Positions 35,137 through 43,689 of a stretch of DNA of 64,000 bases are shown piece after piece. A program made the position numbers and the translations under genes. The notes beneath the pieces were generated by a model. It did not search any database and was not told the origin of the DNA. It was given only the letters and a program-made list of their open reading frames with translations. Source of the stretch: Gp6-AA40 sp035571515 (GTDB lineage: Bacteria > Acidobacteriota > Vicinamibacteria > Vicinamibacterales > UBA2999); assembly GCA_035571515.1 (NCBI GenBank), contig DATNCQ010000214.1:124001-188000 (forward strand), written 5' to 3'. Position 1 is the stretch's first letter; every line of letters starts with the position of its first letter.

Positions 35137-37484
35137 TTCTTCCTCATGTCGACGCTCAGGCGCGCTGGCGTCGTGGCCGTGACCGTTGCCGTGAAACGCT
35201 GCTCACCAAGCTGGGGATGCCGGAAGATCACTTCGTGGTTGCCGATCGCCACCGGGGTGTTGCCGACCGGCGTCTCACCAAGGTCCTGTCCGTCGAGCGT
35301 GACGGTGGCCCACGGCGTCGCGTTGATCGCGATCGTTCCCTGCGGCCACTCCGGCCGGATGCGCGCGACCTGGCCCGGCCCGACCTGGATGGTCTGCGAC
35401 CCGCGATAGCCGAGCGCCTCGTTCGAGAACTCGATCTCGTGACGGCCGGTGGCGACCATGATGCGATCCGTGCGGCTGCTGCCCAGCAGGCGCTGGTTCT
35501 CGAAGATCTGCAGTTCGGCGGGCGCCGCGATCGAAATCCATCCCGAGACGGGCGCACCCTCCGGCGCCTTCATCGGCACCACGAGCGACGCCGTCGCACC
35601 CGGCTGAATCGACACTTCCTCGTTCACCGATCCGAGGCTGTTCTCGAGCACCACCATGTGGCTGCCGGGCGTCAGCGCGGCGATCGTCAGCGGCGACACG
35701 CCGCGCGGCTGGCCGTCGACGGAAATCTTCGCCCCGGGCGGATCGGTGCGCACCTGCAAATCGCCGGTTCCGGCGACCGCCTTCGGCATCTCGACGAACT
35801 GCGAGACCTGCGCGCCGGCCGCGACGTTGACCGACATGGTGCGGCGCGCGCCGCCGCTCGACAGCTCGATGGTGTGCGTGCCCGCCTTCAGCGTCGCGGT
35901 CGTCGGCGTCGTCCCATGCGCCTGGCCGTCGATGACGATGCTCACGCCGGGAGGGTCGGTGTTGACCACGACGGTGCCGGTCGTCGGCGGCGCGGCCACG
36001 GGCGCCGCGAGGTAGCGCCGCGCGGCCATGACGCCGCCGGACGTCAACGCAATCACGACCACCGCCGCGGCAATCAGGCGCGGCCGGTGATTGACGCGCG
36101 CCGGCGAGTCGGCCTGGTGGTCGTCGTAAGCCGGCGGCGGTTCGCTGTCCAGGAACCGGCTCTGGCGCGGCGGGTCTTTCGGCACCATCGGCACAACCGT
36201 CGATCGCGCCGCCACGGGCGCAGACGTCGCGACAGGCGTGGGTGCGACGACGGGCGCGGGCTTGGCGACGGGCGTCGGCGTGGCGACGGGCGCGGGCGCG
36301 GGTGCGGCGGCTCGAGGAGCCGGCGCCGGCGTGGTCGCAACTGCCACCGGCGCGGGCGCAGGAGACGCCACCGGTTTCGATGCAGCGACGGGCGCCGGCG
36401 CGGGTATCGAGGCAGCGACGGCCGCGCGCGCAGGTGCCGGCGTGGAGACGACTGCGTGCGCGGCGACAGCCGCGGGCATGGAAGCCGGCGCGGCGACAGC
36501 CGGCGCGGCGAACGGCCCCGGCGCGGCCGTCGGGATCCTCGACACCGTCGCCGGAGCGACCGTGGCGGCCGCGGGCACCGTCCGCGCGGCCTCGATCGGA
36601 TCGAAGCGCGCGTACTCGCGCAGAAACGCCTGCAGCCGTTCCTCGGACGCGACGTGCGCGCCGCTCTTCAGGCCGGCCTCGAAGGCGTGGCTGGCCTCGA
36701 TCGCCGACGCGAACCAGCGCGTCGGCTCGAGCGAGAGCGCCTGCGACAGCCACGTGCGCAGCCAGTCGGGAAACGGCTCGAAGCCGCCGCCGAGGCCGAA
36801 GCTGCCGTTGGCGAGCGCGGCGACGTCGGCCGCATACTCGTCGTCGGCGATGGGACGGCCGAGCAGCAGCGCCAGCGCGATCATCGCGATCTGCGCGACG
36901 TCGGCGCGGCGGTCGAGCAGCGGCGCGCTGACCGCGATAGGCAGCGCGACCCGAAGTTCCTTCCAGTACCGCTCCGGTGAATAGCGCAGCTGCGCCAGCG
37001 CGGCGCCGAGCACGTGCTCGACGACGACGACGCGGCCGGTCGACGTGACGACGATGCGTTCGGCGGCCAGCGTGCCGTGGCAGGCGTCGGGCGCGTCGTC
37101 GTGCAGCTCGGACATCGCGACGAGCAGCTGGCGAAGGAGGCAGAGCGCGGATTCGACGTCGAGTGGCAGCAGGTTCTGCTCCGCGATGGCCAGCATGCGC
37201 GAGAGCCTGACGCCGGCCGCGGCGCGCGAGACGATCGCGACCTTCGCGCCGTCGGACACGTGCTCGACGTCGTAGACGCGCGCGAAGTGCTCGCTGCGCA
37301 CATGTGCGAGCCGATTGACGCGTTCCCGCACGAGAAACTCGAATGACGGAATCGGCGCGAAGGCATCGCGCAGGACGAGGATCTCGGACAGGCCGTCGGC
37401 ATCGTCACGACGGTATCGGGTGCCGAGGCCGTCCTTGAAGATCGCCTGCCGCGGATCATGTACACGCGAGGCGTGGGATTCCAT
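35133..37484 (-). CDS. Pseudokinase - PA-rich linker - TM - four PEGA repeats
   Basis: A 783-residue membrane protein. Residues 1-285 resemble a Ser/Thr protein kinase, but the catalytic loop reads CHGTLAAERIVV with no Asp, and the DFG position reads VEHVLG, so it should be inactive. A roughly 130-residue Pro/Ala-rich linker, a transmembrane helix (LIAAAVVVIALTSGGVMA) and four PEGA domains (for example NTDPPGVSIVIDG, RTDPPGAKISVDG) follow, presumably outside. PEGA domains bind envelope structures. The layout suggests transmembrane signalling or envelope anchoring. It is translationally coupled to the TonB-like gene. Confidence 0.82.
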   Translation of the reverse strand: MESHASRVHDPRQAIFKDGLGTRYRRDDADGLSEILVLRDAFAPIPSFEFLVRERVNRLAHVRSEHFARVYDVEHVSDGAKVAIVSRAAAGVRLSRMLAIAEQNLLPLDVESALCLLRQLLVAMSELHDDAPDACHGTLAAERIVVTSTGRVVVVEHVLGAALAQLRYSPERYWKELRVALPIAVSAPLLDRRADVAQIAMIALALLLGRPIADDEYAADVAALANGSFGLGGGFEPFPDWLRTWLSQALSLEPTRWFASAIEASHAFEAGLKSGAHVASEERLQAFLREYARFDPIEAARTVPAAATVAPATVSRIPTAAPGPFAAPAVAAPASMPAAVAAHAVVSTPAPARAAVAASIPAPAPVAASKPVASPAPAPVAVATTPAPAPRAAAPAPAPVATPTPVAKPAPVVAPTPVATSAPVAARSTVVPMVPKDPPRQSRFLDSEPPPAYDDHQADSPARVNHRPRLIAAAVVVIALTSGGVMAARRYLAAPVAAPPTTGTVVVNTDPPGVSIVIDGQAHGTTPTTATLKAGTHTIELSSGGARRTMSVNVAAGAQVSQFVEMPKAVAGTGDLQVRTDPPGAKISVDGQPRGVSPLTIAALTPGSHMVVLENSLGSVNEEVSIQPGATASLVVPMKAPEGAPVSGWISIAAPAELQIFENQRLLGSSRTDRIMVATGRHEIEFSNEALGYRGSQTIQVGPGQVARIRPEWPQGTIAINATPWATVTLDGQDLGETPVGNTPVAIGNHEVIFRHPQLGEQRFTATVTATTPARLSVDMRKK

Positions 37485-37633
37485 GCCGCGCGCATGACCA
37501 AGCGGCGTGCCAGCACATGAACACGCCAGAAATCGCGCGTCGCCGACGAAAAACGACGTCGCGCTCTTTCAGGATTGTTCGCGCGGTCCGAATTCCGTCG
37601 ATCGTGCCAGCGGTTTCAGGTGTCGCTCGAGTC

Positions 37634-38389
37634 TTATTGCGTTACTTCCATTCCCTTCGCGGTGTAGACCGCGGCGGCCGCGGGTCCACGCAGGAACGCG
37701 ATCACCTTCGCGGCGGCGGCACTCCCCGCCGCCTTCACCGACGGCGCGGCGGAGAACCCGAGATACGCCTGGAAGTCGGCTGGCAGCGGCCCGGCGAGCG
37801 CGACGCCGGGCTCCGGCAGGATCTCGCTGATCAGCGTCAGCACGAGGTCGGATTCGCCCTTGCCGACCGAGGCGGGCGCCGCGCCGGCCGCGGTGAGGTG
37901 CGACTTCGCCTGCATCTCTTTCGCGACACCGAGCCGCTCGATCATCCGGTCGATCGCCGGACGGCTGGCACCGTTGCCGGTGTAGGCGATCGCCTTCGCG
38001 TGGAGCAGAGACTGCTTCATCGCCGCGGGCGTGCGGACGTCTGGCCTGGCGGCACCCTCGCGGAAGCCCACCCCGATGCCGACGCGCGCCAGCTTCGTCA
38101 GCATCGGCGAGAGCTTTCCCGCCTTGACGAGCGCTTCCATCGCGTCATCGGTGAGGATGGCGACGTCGAATGCTTCGCCCTTCTCGATACGCTCGCGCAG
38201 CGTCGCGGCCGTGCTGAACTCGATCGACAGCGTGCTGCCGCTCGCCTTCTCCAGCTGCGGCTTCAGCGCCTCCACCGCGGCCTTCACGCCGTTGGAGGCC
38301 AGGACCCGGAGCTCCGCGGCATGCGCGGCCGACGCCGACAGCAACAGCGCGCCGAGAATCATCGCCACGGTGGTACACGGCTTCCGCAT
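37634..38389 (-). CDS. Periplasmic substrate-binding protein, ModA-like
   Basis: A 251-residue exported protein (signal to about AHAAE). It has the molybdate/type-2 binding-protein pattern: LRVLASNGVKAAVEALKPQLEKA, FSTAATLRERIEKGEAFDVAILTD, YTGNGASRPAID and a C-terminal AVYTAKGMEV. No permease or ATPase genes adjoin it, so it may be an orphan binding protein or serve a transporter elsewhere. The start at 38389 is 11 bases after the reductase gene. Confidence 0.78.
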   Translation of the reverse strand: MRKPCTTVAMILGALLLSASAAHAAELRVLASNGVKAAVEALKPQLEKASGSTLSIEFSTAATLRERIEKGEAFDVAILTDDAMEALVKAGKLSPMLTKLARVGIGVGFREGAARPDVRTPAAMKQSLLHAKAIAYTGNGASRPAIDRMIERLGVAKEMQAKSHLTAAGAAPASVGKGESDLVLTLISEILPEPGVALAGPLPADFQAYLGFSAAPSVKAAGSAAAAKVIAFLRGPAAAAVYTAKGMEVTQ

Positions 38390-38400
38390 GGCAGGTCCTC

Positions 38401-39288
38401 CTATCCGTATGATTCGCGCTTGATGCGCGCGTTCGGGACGCCGAGCGATTTCAGGTCCGCCAGCACCGACTCGAGGAAACGCGGCGCCGGCTCCTCGCCG
38501 AGCGCGCGCGCGGCGTCGCGATCCCATTTCGAGATCCCGGGACCGCAGACGTAGATCACGCAGCTGTCGAGATCGGGAACCAGCTCGCGAATGAGCGCGG
38601 CGCTCACACGGCCCTTGCGGATCATCGGCCCGCACATGGTGACGTCGGGCTCCCTCGTCAGGGTGTGGACGACCCGCAGCCGCTCCGGGTGCTTCCGCTC
38701 GAGCGCGGCCAGCGCATCCCGGAAGATCACGTCGCGCCACGTCTTGTTCGAGTAGATGACGGTGTGGCGGAGCCGGGGGTGGTAGTCGAGCGCGTACTTC
38801 ACCATCGAGAAATTCGGCACGCTTCCCGAGCCGGCGCAGATGTGGACGATGTGGTCGGTGTGCGACTCGATGTCCTTCGGCAGCGTGTAGGGGCCAGTGA
38901 ATCCGGTCACGGTGAGCCGCATGCCGCGCACCGTCCGCTTGACGAGCATCGGCGACACCAGCGGCGGGTACTTCGTCGAGCCGGAAATGTACTGCTCTTC
39001 CTTCACCGTGACCGCCAGGTAGCGCTCGTGCGGCGCGGAACACATCGAGTAGGCGCGCGGCGGCTCCTTCTTCCCTTTCAGGTCCTCCAGGAAGGCGGTG
39101 AACCGTTCGAGCGCCTCGAACTGGTGCGGGTCGATGGTCAGGAAATGACCGGCGCTGTATTCCAGGTGATCGTTGCCCGTGAAGAACACGAGCGTGCTGG
39201 TATCCGGCGTCTCGACGACGACGTCGGCGACCATCACCTCTAATTCCTTGATTCGTCTCGACGGGGGCGCGTCGACCACGGCAGACAT
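38401..39288 (-). CDS. FAD/NAD(P)-binding oxidoreductase (FNR family)
   Basis: A 295-residue flavoprotein reductase. The FAD-binding RAYSMCSAP motif is near residue 80, the nucleotide-binding HICAGSGSVPNFSMVKYAL about 150, and the C-terminal CGPG motif of FNR-type reductases about 248. It has no 2Fe-2S domain, so an external electron partner is expected. Oxygenase reductases of this type are common, but no oxygenase is nearby. It is probably cotranscribed with the binding-protein gene. Confidence 0.8.
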   Translation of the reverse strand: MSAVVDAPPSRRIKELEVMVADVVVETPDTSTLVFFTGNDHLEYSAGHFLTIDPHQFEALERFTAFLEDLKGKKEPPRAYSMCSAPHERYLAVTVKEEQYISGSTKYPPLVSPMLVKRTVRGMRLTVTGFTGPYTLPKDIESHTDHIVHICAGSGSVPNFSMVKYALDYHPRLRHTVIYSNKTWRDVIFRDALAALERKHPERLRVVHTLTREPDVTMCGPMIRKGRVSAALIRELVPDLDSCVIYVCGPGISKWDRDAARALGEEPAPRFLESVLADLKSLGVPNARIKRESYG

Positions 39289-39342
39289 GCCCGAAATCCT
39301 ACACGAGCTTGCCCGCCGGGCGCGCGCGGGCAGCGGCGCGGA

Positions 39343-41160
39343 TTATCCGCGACCGACGGGAACCGTCACCGTGAAGGTTGCGCCCTGCCCCTCGCCGGCG
39401 CTGTCGGCGCGGATGGTGCCGCCGTGCAGCTCGACGAAGTGACGCGCGAGCGCGAGGCCCAGGCCGAGGCCGCCGTGGACGCGGCCGTCGACGCCTTCTC
39501 CCTGCCAGAAGCGCTGGAACACGTACGGCAGCAGGTCGCGCCGGATGCCGACGCCCGAATCCGACACCTGCACCTCGGCGCGCCCGCCGTTGATGGTGAG
39601 CTGCACCGCGACGCGGCCGCCCGAGGGGGTGAACTTGACCGCGTTGCTGAGAAGATTCCAGAAGACCTGCTGCAGGCGGTCGCCGTCGCACTTGACGGGC
39701 ACCGCTGGCGCGGCGAGTTCATCGATAGACACGCCCTTCGCGTCGGCCGTCGGCCGCATGCTGTCGACCGCGGACGCGACGATCGACGCCAGGTCGCACT
39801 GCGTCGGCTTGATCACGATCTTGCCCGTGACGATCCTCGACACGTCGAGCACGTCCGCGACGAGCTGCGAGAGGAGGTTGGCGTTGCGCTCGATGACCTC
39901 GATCGCGCGCTCGGGCCCCCCGCTGGTCAGTTGCCCCGTGCGCAGCATGCGGGTGTAGCCGAGCACGGCGTTGAGCGGCGTCCGCAGCTCGTGCGAGAGC
40001 GTGGCGAGGAATTCGTCCTTGACCCGGCTCGCGTCCTCGAGCTCGCGCGCCATCCGCTTCTGCGCGGAGATGTCGCGCGCGATCTTCGACGCGCCGATGA
40101 CGCGGCCGTCGGCCGCCCTGATGGGCGAGACGGAGAGCGAGATCTCGACGAGGCTGCCGTCCTTGCGCTGGCGGACGGTGTCGAAGTGCTCCACCGATCG
40201 GCCGGCGCGGATGCGCGACAGCACGAGGTCCTCCTCGGGCCACCGTTCGCGCGGGATGATCGTCGTGATCGGCCGCCCGACGATCTCCTGCGCCGTGTAG
40301 CCGAACATCCGCTCGGCCGCCCGGTTCCAGGTCTGCACGACGCCGTTCAGATCCTTGCTCGCGATCGCGTCGTCCGACGAGTCGACGATCGCCGCCAGGC
40401 GCCGTGCCTCGCGCTCGAACGCTTTCTCCCCGGAGATGTCGCGCGCGATCTTCGACGCGCCAATCACCGTGCCGCTGGCCGTGCGTATCGGCGAGACCGT
40501 CAGCGAGATCGAGAGCGCCGAGCCGTCCTTCCGGCGCCGCACGGTTTGGAAGTGCTCGACCCGCTGCCCCAGGCGAATCCGGTCGAGGACGTAGGTCTCC
40601 TCGTCGAGGCGATCGCGCGGGATGATCAGCGTGATCGACTGGCCGACGATCTCCGCCGCCGCGTAGCCGAACATCCGCTCCGCGGCGCGGTTCCACGTCT
40701 GGACGATGCCGTTGAGATCCTTGCTGACGATGGCGTCGTCCGACGAGTCGACGATCGCCGCCAGGCGCAGCGCCTCGCGCTCGAGCGCGCGCTGCGCGGA
40801 CACGTCGCGCGCGATGCGGGCGACGCCGAACAGCTCGCCGGCGGGCGTGAGCACCGGCGAAATCGAGATCGACAGCTGGAGGCGCGCGCCCGACTCGGTC
40901 AGGCCGGTCGTATCGAAGTGTGAGATGACCTCGCCGTTCCGGATCCGCTCGAGCAGCTGGCGCTCCTCGCGGCGCCGCTCCTCGGGGATGATGACGTCAA
41001 TCGACCGCCCGACGACGTCGGCGGGCGAGTACCCGAACATGCGCTGCGCCGCGGGATTCCACGTTTCGATGACGCCGCTGGTGGTCGTGCTGATGATGGC
41101 GTCATCCGAGGATTGGACAATGGCCGCGAGATGCAGCGACACCGGATCGAGCGTGTTCAT
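39343..41160 (-). CDS. Triple-PAS sensor histidine kinase
   Basis: A 605-residue soluble kinase with three tandem PAS domains (about residues 10-125, 130-248, 252-370), HisKA with EFLATLSHELRTPLNAVLGY, and HATPase with GLGLGLALARHFV. It has no membrane segment. PAS 2 and 3 are near-duplicates even at DNA level: a block near 40369 recurs near 40735, 366 bases (122 codons) apart, showing recent tandem duplication. It is an orphan by position, but the two NtrC-type regulators 1-2.5 kb to the right lack another kinase nearby, so it is the best candidate partner. ATG 41160 chosen; ATG 41181 is possible. Confidence 0.88.
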   Translation of the reverse strand: MNTLDPVSLHLAAIVQSSDDAIISTTTSGVIETWNPAAQRMFGYSPADVVGRSIDVIIPEERRREERQLLERIRNGEVISHFDTTGLTESGARLQLSISISPVLTPAGELFGVARIARDVSAQRALEREALRLAAIVDSSDDAIVSKDLNGIVQTWNRAAERMFGYAAAEIVGQSITLIIPRDRLDEETYVLDRIRLGQRVEHFQTVRRRKDGSALSISLTVSPIRTASGTVIGASKIARDISGEKAFEREARRLAAIVDSSDDAIASKDLNGVVQTWNRAAERMFGYTAQEIVGRPITTIIPRERWPEEDLVLSRIRAGRSVEHFDTVRQRKDGSLVEISLSVSPIRAADGRVIGASKIARDISAQKRMARELEDASRVKDEFLATLSHELRTPLNAVLGYTRMLRTGQLTSGGPERAIEVIERNANLLSQLVADVLDVSRIVTGKIVIKPTQCDLASIVASAVDSMRPTADAKGVSIDELAAPAVPVKCDGDRLQQVFWNLLSNAVKFTPSGGRVAVQLTINGGRAEVQVSDSGVGIRRDLLPYVFQRFWQGEGVDGRVHGGLGLGLALARHFVELHGGTIRADSAGEGQGATFTVTVPVGRG

Positions 41161-41260
41161 GGGTGCCCGGTCCGGCAGCATAGCTCAAGGGTCCCCATGC
41201 AACCGACTCAGCCGTGCCGCTTCTATTTGCAGGCTCCGCGCGGCGCGACGATGATGCGAG

Positions 41261-41317
41261 CCGCCTCGCGGCGGACGTATCGTGCGGACCCGCGCGATCG
41301 CGGCCTCGCGGCGGACG
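41261..41317. repeat. Direct repeat upstream of usp
   Basis: CCTCGCGGCGGACG occurs at about 41264-41277 and 41304-41317, 40 bases apart. The first copy forms the palindrome CCGCC-TCGC-GGCGG. It lies upstream of the sigma54 elements of the universal stress gene. It could be a second regulator site, or nothing. Confidence 0.35.
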
Positions 41318-41331
41318 ATCGCGCAGCCAGC

Positions 41332-41349
41332 GTGAGAAATTTCCCGGCG
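41332..41349. promoter_or_regulatory. Predicted enhancer (UAS) of usp
   Basis: GTGAGAAATTTCCCGGCG, centred on AAATTT at about 41339.5, lies about 94 bp upstream of the transcript start inferred from the -24/-12 element. It matches the GAAA-TTC palindrome found before the other sigma54 units of this island and is A/T-rich in a GC-rich context. Confidence 0.55.
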
Positions 41350-41407
41350 GCGCGAGGTCCGCGTCGCTGTTCGCGCAACGCGTGCGCGCAACTGTTCGTG
41401 CGCGCCG

Positions 41408-41422
41408 TGGCACAGACGGTGC
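41408..41422 (+). promoter_or_regulatory. Predicted sigma54 promoter of usp
   Basis: TGGCAC-AGACG-GTGC: the invariant GG (41409-41410) and GC (41421-41422) are separated by ten bases and the TGGCAC half is perfect. The inferred start is about 41434, giving a 13-base leader that contains the GGGAGG ribosome site. Confidence 0.7.
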
Positions 41423-41446
41423 GTTTCGTCGGCTGCGGGAGGCCCT

Positions 41447-41947
41447 ATGTTCAGCCGCATCCTCGTTCCGACCGATTTCAGTGCGCCGTCCGACGCCGCG
41501 TTCGAGTACGCGCGCATTCTCGCCGCGAAGTTCGGCTCGTCGCTGCAGATCCTGCACGTCATCGACGATCCGACGGCCGAATCCGCCTTCGTCGCCGACG
41601 GCTTCGCGCCGTCCACGGAAGGCATCCGCACCTCGCTGCTCGAGAGCGCGCACGCACGGCTCGAGCGGTCGATGAATCTCGTCGACCGGTCGCGGTATCA
41701 CGCGCACGCGGAAGTGGTGCTCGGCCTGCCGGCCGCGTCGATTGTCGAGTACGCCACGGCGACCGGCAGCGGGCTGATCGTGATGGGCACGCACGGGCGG
41801 ACGGGCCTCGCGCACCTGCTGATGGGCAGTGTCGCGGAGCAGGTCGTGCGCACCGCGTCCTGCCCGGTGCTGACGGTGCGCCACGCCGCCGCCGCGGACG
41901 AACAGGTGGCACGCGCGGTCGATGTGCGCATGGCGGTGGCCGTCTGA
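41447..41947 (+). CDS. Universal stress protein (UspA family)
   Basis: A 166-residue single-domain USP. N-terminal ILVPTDFS and the ATP-binding signature GTHGRTGLAHLLMGSVAEQVV (G-x2-G-x9-G-S type) predict nucleotide binding. GGGAGG four bases before the ATG supports the start. It has its own sigma54 promoter and upstream palindrome. USPs help survival under starvation, hypoxia and oxidative stress; this fits the Hsp20, CBS and OsmC genes of the same putative regulon. Confidence 0.93.
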   Translation: MFSRILVPTDFSAPSDAAFEYARILAAKFGSSLQILHVIDDPTAESAFVADGFAPSTEGIRTSLLESAHARLERSMNLVDRSRYHAHAEVVLGLPAASIVEYATATGSGLIVMGTHGRTGLAHLLMGSVAEQVVRTASCPVLTVRHAAAADEQVARAVDVRMAVAV

Positions 41948-42089
41948 CGGCCCGCCGGACATTCCCCACCCTCGCTGAATTTTGCGGACGCTGGGCTCGC
42001 GTTGACGGCGTCCGGCGTTTCGCCCGCAGCGTTTTCGTGGAAACCCGCGGCCGCCCCGCGTGCTACGCCTTCCTGCTCGCTGTACGGGC

Positions 42090-42192
42090 GAGTCGGAGCC
42101 TGATGCGGCTTGTATTCGACTCGGAGTCGGTTACGGGGCGTGTTCGACTCCGAGTCGGGTGACGCCCGCCATCTGACTCCGACTCGCCGATA
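42090..42192. repeat. Palindromic heptad array between convergent usp and activator genes
   Basis: TTCGACTCGGAGTCGG (42116-42131) and TTCGACTCCGAGTCGG (42144-42159) recur 28 bases (4 x 7) apart, each containing the palindrome CGACTC-N-GAGTCG, with a third degenerate copy near 42174. The stretch parses into 7-mers up to the stop codon at 42193. The rest of the 41948-42192 gap shows no gene. Confidence 0.6.
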
Positions 42193-43557
42193 CTAGGACT
42201 TCAGCGTGAGGCCGAACTTTTCGATGCGGTAGCGGACTTGGTCGCGGTTGATGCCGAGGAGCTGCCCCGCCTGCGTCTGATTGCCGTCCGCCCGCTCGAG
42301 CGCCTGCACGAGCAGCTGACGTTCGACCTCGTCGAGGCTGATGCCTTCGGCGGGCAGCTTGAACTCGGCCGGCGTGACCGAGCGCGTGAGCGTGGTGAAG
42401 TCGCCGGGCTGCAGCCATTCGTGCTCGACGAGCAGCATCGCGCGCTCGATGGCGTTGCGCAGCTCGCGGATGTTGCCCGGCCACTGATACTGATCGAGCA
42501 GCTTCAGCGCCTCCGGCGAGACGCCGCGCACGTGGCGCTTGAATTCCCGGTTGAACAGGTCGATGTAGTACGAGGCCAGCAGCGGGATGTCGCCGTGCCG
42601 CTCGCGCAGCGGCGGCAGCGCGATGGGCATCACCTGCAGGCGGTAGAACAGGTCCTCGCGGAACTTCCCGTGCGACACTTCCTCCTCGAGGTTGCGGTTG
42701 GTCGCCGCGATGACGCGGACGTCCACGCGCATGTCGGCGAGGCCGCCGACGCGCTTGAACGTCTTCTCCTCGAGAAAGCGCAGGAGCTTGGCCTGGAGTC
42801 CGGGCGCCATCTCGCCGATTTCGTCGAGGAAGACGGTGCCGCCGTCGGCGGTCTCGAGCAGGCCGCGCTTCTGCTGGCGCGCGTCGGTGAAGGCGCCGCG
42901 TTCGTGCCCGAACAGCTCGCTCTCGAGCAGCTGTTCGGGGAGCGCGGACATGGTGATGTTGACGAAGGCGCGCCGGGCGCGGTCGCTGTTGTAGTGGATG
43001 CTCTTCGCCGCGAGGTCCTTCCCCGTCCCGGTCTCACCGGTGAGGAGCACCGTGGATGCCGGGCTCCTCGCCACGCGCGCGAGCAGCGCCTTCATCTCCT
43101 GCATCGCCGGCGACGATCCGATGATGGCGTCGAACCCGTACTCGCGCCCCTGGCTCGACCGCAGCGCGCGCACCTCGCGGCGCAGCTGGCTGGTCTCGAG
43201 CGCCTTCTCGACGAGCATCACGACCTCGTCGAGGTTGAACGGCTTGTTCACGTAGTGGTACGCGCCGAGCTTCATCGCCTCGACGGCGGTCTCGACCGAG
43301 GAGTACGCGGTCATCAGGATGACCTGGATCTCCGGCGACACGTCCTTGATCCGCTTGAGGACCGTGAGGCCATCGCCGTCCGGCAGCTTGTAATCGAGCA
43401 GGACGAGATCGATGCTGTCGATTGCCGCCAGCCGTTCGAGCGCCTCGGATGCGAGGCCGGCTTCGAGGATGTCGTAGCCGTCGGCGTTGAGCCGCTCGCG
43501 CAGCGACCACCGGACGAGCGCTTCGTCGTCGACAATGAGAAGAGTGGCGGACGGCAC
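42193..43557 (-). CDS. NtrC-family sigma54 response regulator 1
   Basis: A 454-residue activator. Receiver (VDDEALVRWS, phospho-Asp in VLLDYKLPDGDG, KPF), AAA+ domain with Walker A GETGTGKD, the sigma54-contact loop GAFTDA (canonical GAFTGA), Walker B VFLDEIGEM and arginine-finger region, then a Fis-type HTH (NQTQAGQLLGINRDQVRYRIEKFGL). The start is GTG at 43557, as sequence further upstream is not domain-like. Tandem paralogue of the next gene; they are probably separate transcripts (132-base gap). Confidence 0.92.
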   Translation of the reverse strand: MPSATLLIVDDEALVRWSLRERLNADGYDILEAGLASEALERLAAIDSIDLVLLDYKLPDGDGLTVLKRIKDVSPEIQVILMTAYSSVETAVEAMKLGAYHYVNKPFNLDEVVMLVEKALETSQLRREVRALRSSQGREYGFDAIIGSSPAMQEMKALLARVARSPASTVLLTGETGTGKDLAAKSIHYNSDRARRAFVNITMSALPEQLLESELFGHERGAFTDARQQKRGLLETADGGTVFLDEIGEMAPGLQAKLLRFLEEKTFKRVGGLADMRVDVRVIAATNRNLEEEVSHGKFREDLFYRLQVMPIALPPLRERHGDIPLLASYYIDLFNREFKRHVRGVSPEALKLLDQYQWPGNIRELRNAIERAMLLVEHEWLQPGDFTTLTRSVTPAEFKLPAEGISLDEVERQLLVQALERADGNQTQAGQLLGINRDQVRYRIEKFGLTLKS

Positions 43558-43689
43558 GCCCAAGTATAGCGATGAGCAACATCGAAACCGCAACCCGGCT
43601 GGCCGACGTGCAGCGCGCGCTCGACCACGCCCGATCACCGCGCCAGCCAAACCGCGGCTCGACGCGCCCGGTGAGCGGCGCGCCGGCCG

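Noticed and set aside
37485..37633. Possible small gene in the gap between the PEGA protein and the binding-protein gene
   Set aside because: Open frames exist but none has a ribosome site, a hydrophobic pattern or a recognisable motif.
43576..43590. Sigma54-like element before activator gene 1 (GGTTTCGATGTTGC on the minus strand)
   Set aside because: GG/GC spacing is right but the -24 half is poor and the start would be seven bases from the start codon with no upstream palindrome. A TATACT nearby may be a normal promoter.
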